Assembly: GCA_038380435.1 (NCBI GenBank)
Contig: JAWZYU010000009.1
Span: 66,493,901 to 66,557,900 of the forward strand
Direction: 5' to 3'
Length of the DNA: 64,000 nt
From: Ryuthela nishihirai
Lineage: Eukaryota; Arthropoda; Arachnida; Araneae; Heptathelidae
Every line of letters begins with the position of its first letter. The first letter of the stretch is position 1. Positions 57,661 through 64,000 of this stretch are shown here, piece by piece. A program made the translations under genes and the position numbers. The notes under the pieces are model-generated. The model searched no databases, was not told the origin of the DNA, and saw nothing but the letters and a program-made list of their open reading frames with translations.

Positions 57661-60600
57661 TTATATTTTTAATACTCTTTCAAGAGTTGTGAGAAAGGTA
57701 ATATGTTTAAATACACAATGAAATGCACGATACGTTTCGTATCGTGTATATTGTATCACACGATGCGTTTGAATTGACAATCAAATAATTCTTCTACAGC
57801 ACGAAAGGCGGGAAACAAGTTTTCTTAATTATCAAGAAGTTAAATTTATTTTTTAAATTCATATATCCTTTCTTTTTTTTGCAACTTTGCATATTTATTT
57901 TGTTTTTCGTTTTGGTAACCTAAACGTGAAGCGTAGCTCTAGGATTTTGTTTGTATGATATTCTGTTTGCATGCAACATTCCAATTTTTCTTCTGTCCTA
58001 TGTCAATGTAATAGTGTGTCAAAAATTCAGTTCGATTCAAATTCACTTCAACATCAGACGGAAAGCGAAATTCAAAGATACCAAATTCTGTTAATAAACA
58101 TTTCATGGATATATGCCACAGAATATAACAACTAAAGGCTTTAATTAAATCTCCCTAGATTTTTCTTTAACACTATATCTCAGCCTTTGAAGGGTTCGGA
58201 AAAACTGGAACATTTAACATTAGTTGCCAGTGAAGAATTTATCACAGGTTAATTAAAACACAGTGTTTATATATCAGTCGTATATTAATATAAGCTTACT
58301 TTTAGACGTTTATTAAAGACATTTTCTGTCTCGTTTCTTTTAAAAAAATGTTTTAGCAGCAGCGAGGAAACTGTTGTTAAATGTTTGAGTTTCCATAATG
58401 TTTAAATATTGAATGCAATCTGTAACATATTGTTAAAGATAGATTTGGAGGATTTTATTAAGAGCGTTAACTTCTTTCGAGTAACATTTTTCCGTAACAA
58501 TTTATTTTCAAAATTGTAATATTTTTGCATTAATATAAGAGTAATACGTGCTGATACATTCCTGAACATTGTGTATATATGAGTGTTCATATATGCATCG
58601 TGATAACACACACACACATATATATATAATGATATATAAGCGATCTTTATTGTTGGCTGACACTCCTTTCCCGAGTACCTCTTAAAAATGGATGCTGTCT
58701 TTGTAGTAGTTTTGATATTTTAGGAATGAAACAATTGTTCACAATGGCTGACAATCAGATACATATCCAGGATTTAGTTTCAGGGGTGGAGTGTGAGAAT
58801 AAGATTTGAGTAGAGTTTCCAAATTGCTAAAATATTCCACCGTACAAAAAAGGCTAAAATAATATGCTATGTGGAATAAAATTTCATACTTGTCTATTTT
58901 CTTAAAACTATTTTCAGTGTCGGGCATGTAATGTGGGGCTAAAATAAAATCACACAAAGACGACTGTTTTGGATTTCAAAGATTGAGTAGACAAGTTTAA
59001 GATTTCTTATAAGACAGAATTTCGTTGGGGTGGACCTCCTCGTCCCTCTCCCCCTCGGATACGTCCTTGGAGACACGAACTTATTAAAAGAGGGGCAACT
59101 GGGGATGATTAGGGAGATACCTGCACAGTTAACGTTTCGGCAGTTATCACAGATCATAAATTAATTGCAAAGTTTAACGATATGATGATCATTGATTTAT
59201 GATCTATGGGAACTCTCGGAAAGTCAACTGCGCATTCTCATAGTCTTCCCAGTTGCCATCTATTGTACACAGTTACCGTCCGAGAATGCATTAGCGTAAT
59301 ACAGACCAACCGGAAATATTCGGATTCTTCATACATTGATTATTATTAATCATTCTTTTACGAAGATTAGCTAGTCTTTCTCACAAAAGTGAACTAAAAA
59401 TATGCATTAGGTTATACTAACTAAAACATAATTTCAATATATTAGATTATCGAAATGAAAGATGGATGTAATGTCTCCTGAAGCAAGAAAGTTTCGGAAA
59501 AAAATCTGCTTCAACATCTTTTCTGATCATCGTAATTCTTATCTTTTCCTTTGGAATTAGCTAAGGTAAAATCTGATCTCCTGATGATAAAACCAGGACT
59601 CAGCATAAGATCCAGGGTTTACATATTTGGAAACCTCTCATCTACTGTCACTTGTTAAGCTATATAGGGTAATATCGCAAGCAAGGGTTAAGCCTTTTTT
59701 CATCCAAATTACATTGTGTCCAAAATGACAAAAATAACTCGTACATATTTAGTGTTGAATGGTTAATAATTCATGCTGTAGGATGTAAGACGCTAAAAAT
59801 GAAAACTTAAAAAAAAAGCCATCGCAGAAAAATAAAACATTTAAACTATACTATTCCGGTATTCATAGTATTATATATTGCCTCATTAATTAGGGATTAA
59901 CACGAATTAGGCAGAAACAAAGCACTGCTTCCACCAGAGTAGAGGAAAAGCAGCAATAACAACCACAACAACATACCTTCGTTATAATCTCTTGCTGGAT
60001 TTCTAATGATAAAGCGAGACTGTAAAACAAATTAATATTTACGCTGTCTTAAGTCATTAGAATGAGAAGCTTAGTAGGCGCTCAATTTTAACAAAGAATA
60101 CTTCTTTAAAACTCTAATACAGTCCTAATGAAAACTGCGACCAAGCTGATTTCGTAAGAGATTGACTCTAGTAGCAAATTGTTTCAAGTAACACAAATTA
60201 GATACAGACTTGGGGATAACGGAACAGATTAACTAACACGTATAAAGTTCATTAATAAAACATTCAAGTGACTGTTTAACGGCGTTTTCCTATCGGTGAT
60301 AATTTTCTTCTTGGTTCCGGCGTTTCGGTTTGAAGGTGCTTACGTTGTCTTTTACCACTGTTACATTATTTAAATACTGCAGTTGAATTTAAGCAAGTAA
60401 ATGGCAAGCCTTGCTTCCTAATGTTGACTTTAAATGGTTCTGTGAAAAATCATGGGAAAATTCAAGAACAAAGCATTGGAAGGAGAAGTAATGCTGATGT
60501 TTGAAGAAATTGATTTAGTATTTATAAAGTGATGATTATGAACGCTTTGTGAAATTCATATCTTCGAAAAAGATACTAGTTTTCAAACGACCGTTCTTTA

Positions 60601-60700
60601 CAAATAAAGTTGCTGTCTCCTAAAAGATTTAAAGATTTCTGCTTTAGTTCTTTGGAGCAAATTTTCTTGATGATTTGAAATTAAAGATCCATTAGTATAT
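57661..60700. other. Intergenic, nothing recognised
   Basis: AT-rich. A small perfect hairpin CACGATACG-ttt-CGTATCGTG lies at 57726-57746, and a (CA)n(TA)n microsatellite at about 58607-58628. The short minus ORFs at 58402-59157 have no motif. Confidence 0.35.
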
Positions 60701-61259
60701 CTATTTTACCGTACCGGAATATTAGAAAACTTCCATATTACTTCAAAGGAAGTCTAACTTCGAAGCTCTATAACGTCTTTAATTTGCATTTAATGGAAAA
60801 AATATGATTGGAACTAAATTCGTGATAATAATCAAATGTATTTGAATCTCGATTTTGAACAATATTCATTCAGTATTTAAAGAGTTATTGAAGCTGGAAT
60901 TAAAAAAATAATAATAAAATATTTGTTTCATAAAAATCGTTCATAATTGTCTAATAGTGAAATAATCATTACGCAAATTTAAAATGTATATTTATTTTAT
61001 TAAATTTTTTGAAACAATAGTTATTAAGTTTTAATAATTTCTAAGGTAAATGTTTACGACCCATTACTGTTGCGAAATATTGCAACTTTCATAACTCAAT
61101 GAATATCGTAGAAAATCGCGATTTTTTTATAGATTTATGAAATTTTAAGTTTCCTTCAGTTACAATTTTCCATCAAATGCATATTTTAAAAGTTACAGAT
61201 CTCGAAGTTAGATTTCCATTGACATAACAGAACTACTCCAATATTTTGGTAGGTCATTT
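60701..61259. mobile_element. Foldback MITE, second and longer member
   Basis: Arms around 60740-60810 ('gaagtctaacttcgaagctc') and 61150-61230 (inverted 'tctcgaagttagatttcc') correspond to the arms of the element at 314-713, and the right end 'ttttggtaggtca' matches its left end inverted. Longer interior; ends are approximate and no clean TA duplication is left. Confidence 0.55.
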
Positions 61260-62186
61260 GGAAGATTATCATAGAAAAAGATGAATTATTTGTAGCTGCC
61301 CTTCTTAGCAACCATTAATGCACACTTCTTTTAACATCAGAATTTATGTAAGATTTGCCTCTAACCAATATTAATTAACAAACTTTGCTTTTTAAGATGC
61401 TGACCAAACTTTTCTTATTGCATAAGTAACAACAGATCATTAATTATCCGTGATAATAGCAACTGATGAGTTCACGGTTAACCGAAAAATATAGATAATG
61501 GAAATAATTTGGAGTAATATAAGTCATAGGTAAATTTTGCAAATATCAATAAAATGAACACTTTCATCCTTTTCTATCAATTGTAGCTATTTTTATCGTT
61601 ACAATCATTCTCTTTCGCGTCTTTGCCATTTTAGAAAACTTCTATATTTAAAGATACATATTATTGAAGGGATATTTGAGCAAGATTCAAATCAACCTAT
61701 TTGTCAATATCTTTTTGAAACGGCCACACCCAGAACAATTCATTTAAATTAATTACTGATGCATTCGTCGAATCTGTTTTGCTCTGGTTCTGAAGCAAAA
61801 TTAAGTCTCGCACTCTTCTTTGACGCCATTAGATGGCTTCTTTGATGTATTAGATGCAAAATTATAGCAACTTGTCATTCAAGTGACCGAGAAATGTGAC
61901 AGAAAACCGCTGCTGTGAAAGAAAATACGAACCACTGGAAGAATTTTAGAATTATTTCACAGGAAGATTCAACAAGTTAGTGTTTAAAATCAAAATTTTA
62001 TATATGTATTGGCGATCAAAAGTTATATCAATATTTACATATCTCGAAAAATATTTGGATAAATTTAATGAATATTTATATGTAAATAAATGAGTCAAGG
62101 AATATATATGAAAGTGTCTCGTTGTGGCGGTAGTAGTAGTGGTGGTAGTGGTGATGGTGGGATGGTGGTTATATACAAAGTAAATG
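61260..62186. other. Intergenic with a (GGT)n-type microsatellite
   Basis: Unrecognised AT-rich DNA, then a GGT/AGT-rich microsatellite at about 62124-62170 immediately before a SINE. Confidence 0.45.
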
Positions 62187-62571
62187 GGCGGGGGTGGCTC
62201 AGTCGGTAGCGCACCAGGCTCGTAATCTGTAGTTCCCAGGTTCGAGTCCCAGCTGGGTCAGCGTTGAGATTTATCTCCGCAACATTCCCCGCTCTGCCCA
62301 CGGTCAGTAGGGGACACCGATGGGCTTGGAAAGGCCACCGTCCGTCGGATGGGACGTTAAGCCGTGGCCCCGTGTGCGGGAGAGCTATACCCTGTGCACG
62401 TTAAAGAACACGCTGGATGGCCTTGACGGGAGGCTACCATCTGTCTCCCAACAGCTGTTCCAGTGGGTCCCCTCCCCCAACCTTCTCTGAGCCTTCGGGG
62501 TCCATATGAACCTGGCCATTTAGCCCATGGTGTGCAAAAAAGTGCCGCTCAGAGGTAAAACAACCCAACCC
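62187..62571 (+). mobile_element. SINE family 2, full-length 385-bp copy
   Basis: Same length as the copy at 10126-10510 and very similar to it: A box 'ggctcagtcggtagcgc', B box 'ggttcgagtccc', body, and a short AACCC tail. An imperfect duplication may flank it (atacaaagta at 62173-62182, atacaaaata at 62573-62582). It has inserted next to the 3' end of a Tc1-like transposase relic, so the minus ORF at 62434-62769 is part SINE, part transposase. Confidence 0.9.
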
Positions 62572-62584
62572 AATACAAAATATG

Positions 62585-63490
62585 TAGTCAATAGGTGATA
62601 TGGGATGCGACGCCTTGTAGCTGTAGCAATGATTGCAGGCGTGAAAACGTCGATTCATACCTTGAACAAGAGCATCCAGAAAATGGGAGGGTAATAAAGC
62701 CCATTGAGCAGTGAGAGAAATCCTGAGGGTTCCAAGGATTGAGGGAGACAATACATCTCTAAAGAACATTCCATAGATGTTATGTCACGTTGATATCTCG
62801 AGAGAATGCAGTGCACTCTATTCGTCCTATACTGTTTTCTTTAAGAGATTAGTTGGTTTGTCGTTATCTGTGTGGACGGGCATTATTATCCATTAAGAAG
62901 AAATCGTCACGTACTCTACCGTAGAGGAAACCAGTACTGTACCAGTATAGGGGCTTGGGGATCAGGGATCTTATCTCAGGGCGTTCACAGAACCTATACC
63001 AAACACATGGAGGTCGATACGGCCACCTAATGAAAACCCAGCCCACAGTCAGGCCTCTACCATCGAACGCACTTCTCTCAACGATGGGACGGTTTCGTGT
63101 TTTCATCTCTTTGCAGATCAGTACACGTTTGCTGTCCGATTGTAGAGTAATTTCTAATCTTCCTCGAACAGGATGTGCATTGTCCTCTGGTCGAGGCTAC
63201 GTGATCATGACACCATTTCAAGCGGGCCACTCTGTGCATACAACAGGGATAAAATCCAACCTTGTGAAGTCTTTTGATCACAGTTGACACAGAAAGCTGC
63301 CATTCTGCGGCTGCGACGAGATGTGAAAGCAGAGAGATGATGATGTTGCTCTCTTGTTCCATCGTGACAGTAGTCAAATAAAGCGATCGTTTGAGAGGTG
63401 GTAACCCTAGGAAGCTCTTGAACAAATCTTCTAATAACTGTTCGGTTGTTTGAAATTGCTGCTATATAACTGATATAACAGAATGGTGGA
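62585..63490 (-). pseudogene. Tc1-like transposase, nearly full-length but dead
   Basis: Minus-strand order: FLGLPPLKRSL (about 63415), VSTVIKRLHKVGFYPC and RLKWCHDHV in 63078-63425 (DNA-binding part), MKTRNRPIVERSAFDG, then FFLMDNNARPH at the end of 62864-63106, and finally WALLPSHFLDALVQGMNRRF (about 62620-62690). This is the domain order of Tc1-like cut-and-paste transposases. Frameshifts separate the parts. The usual DES of the first catalytic site reads as EED, and the second site, usually M-D-D-N-A, has Asn in place of the Asp before N-A. Terminal inverted repeats were not found. Confidence 0.75.
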
Positions 63491-63780
63491 CACCAAAGAA
63501 TATGGTCACTTCTATGATTGTTTAATCAGCCTCCGACTTTCCAACGGCTATCCATCATTTTGTGTCTTCTAAATGTTTACTTTGAAGCATCACGAAGCAA
63601 TCGGCTATTGCAGACTAACTATGTAGTGTATCAATTTGAAATGATAGAGCGTTTGCGAAAGTACTGTTTTTAGAGGAAATATTAACGGAAATAGTAAGCT
63701 ATTCTGATACAACACGTTGTCGAAAAATTGATGGTGTTCTTTCGAGGACCAATATATACGAAATTAACATACATTTTCAA
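63491..63780. other. Flank of the transposase relic
   Basis: May contain the 5' end of the Tc1-like element, but no inverted repeat was recognised. Confidence 0.35.
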
Positions 63781-64000
63781 GGTTGGGTTGGGTTGTTTTA
63801 CCTCTGAGCGGCACTTTTTTGCACACCATGGGCTAAATGGCCAGGTCACATGGACCCCGAAGGCTCAGAGAAGGTTGGGGGAGGGGACCCACTGGAACAG
63901 CTGTTGGGAGACAGATGGTAGCCTCCCGTCAAGGCTATCCAGCGTGTTCTTTAACGTGCACAGGGTATGGCTCTCCCACACACGAGGCCACGGCTTAACG
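63781..64000 (-). mobile_element. SINE family 2, young copy cut by the window end
   Basis: Begins with the reversed pentamer tail (ggttgggttgggttg) and continues, almost identical to the copy at 10126-10510, up to 'cacggcttaacg' at the window edge. The tRNA-like head would lie outside. Confidence 0.9.

Noticed and set aside
62187..62260. A functional tRNA gene at the head of the SINE
   Set aside because: The head has A and B boxes but is fused to the SINE body and repeated in many copies, with no independent tRNA end or terminator.

Overview
The window reads as intergenic, AT-rich DNA from an animal nuclear genome, probably an arthropod and perhaps a spider. The arachnid guess rests only on the general look of the two tRNA-derived SINE families and the RTE-like LINE; no host gene supports it. 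There is no bacterial-style gene organisation, no rRNA, no CRISPR array, and no host protein-coding gene that I can support. Almost every recognisable piece is a transposable element, a relic of one, or a tandem array.

Layout. 0.3-0.7 kb: foldback MITE with TA target duplication. 1.3-4.1 kb: copies of two SINE families. 5.4-5.7 kb: Tc1-like transposase relic. 6.4-7.4 kb: palindromic element and a 611-bp solo LTR. 7.4-8.0 kb: one SINE inserted in another. 8.7-9.2 kb: CpG-dense island. 9.5-10.5 kb: mariner-like relic and a full-length 385-bp SINE with a 14-bp target duplication. 12.07-15.76 kb: 26 tandem copies of a 142-bp satellite. 18.2-19.7 kb: degenerate minisatellites. 22.2-22.5 kb: LTR-like segment with a primer-binding-site-like sequence. 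26.8-28.5 kb: minus-strand LINE relic (FADD reverse transcriptase part plus a PHD-finger ORF1 fragment). 31 kb: another decayed LINE. 32-37 kb: permuted SINE, CpG-dense island, 62-bp minisatellite and triply nested SINEs. 37-46 kb: three palindromic MITEs and an RTE-like LINE (copy 1) that holds a MITE and a solo LTR. 45.7-47.5 kb: 28-bp array, RNase H-type LINE tail, 56-bp array. 51-57.7 kb: RTE-like LINE copy 2 inserted in an older FADD-type LINE. 62.2-63.5 kb: full-length SINE beside a dead Tc1-like transposase. The window ends inside another SINE.

How the parts relate. There are no cooperating genes; the content is a record of successive insertions. Several have internal controls. The MITE in LINE copy 1 can be compared with the empty site in copy 2, and the MITE in the 28-bp array with neighbouring empty repeat units. 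Nested SINEs and solo LTRs carry target duplications. All transposase and reverse transcriptase reading frames seen are broken by stops, frameshifts or loss of catalytic residues. The long minus-strand ORFs at 35.1-36.1 kb and the plus-strand ones at 45.6-46.0 kb are by-products of stop-free tandem repeats. I found no convincing undescribed functional system; the best candidates for a second look are the two CpG-dense islands, the perfect-palindrome MITE family, the PHD-finger ORF and the two stop-free arrays.
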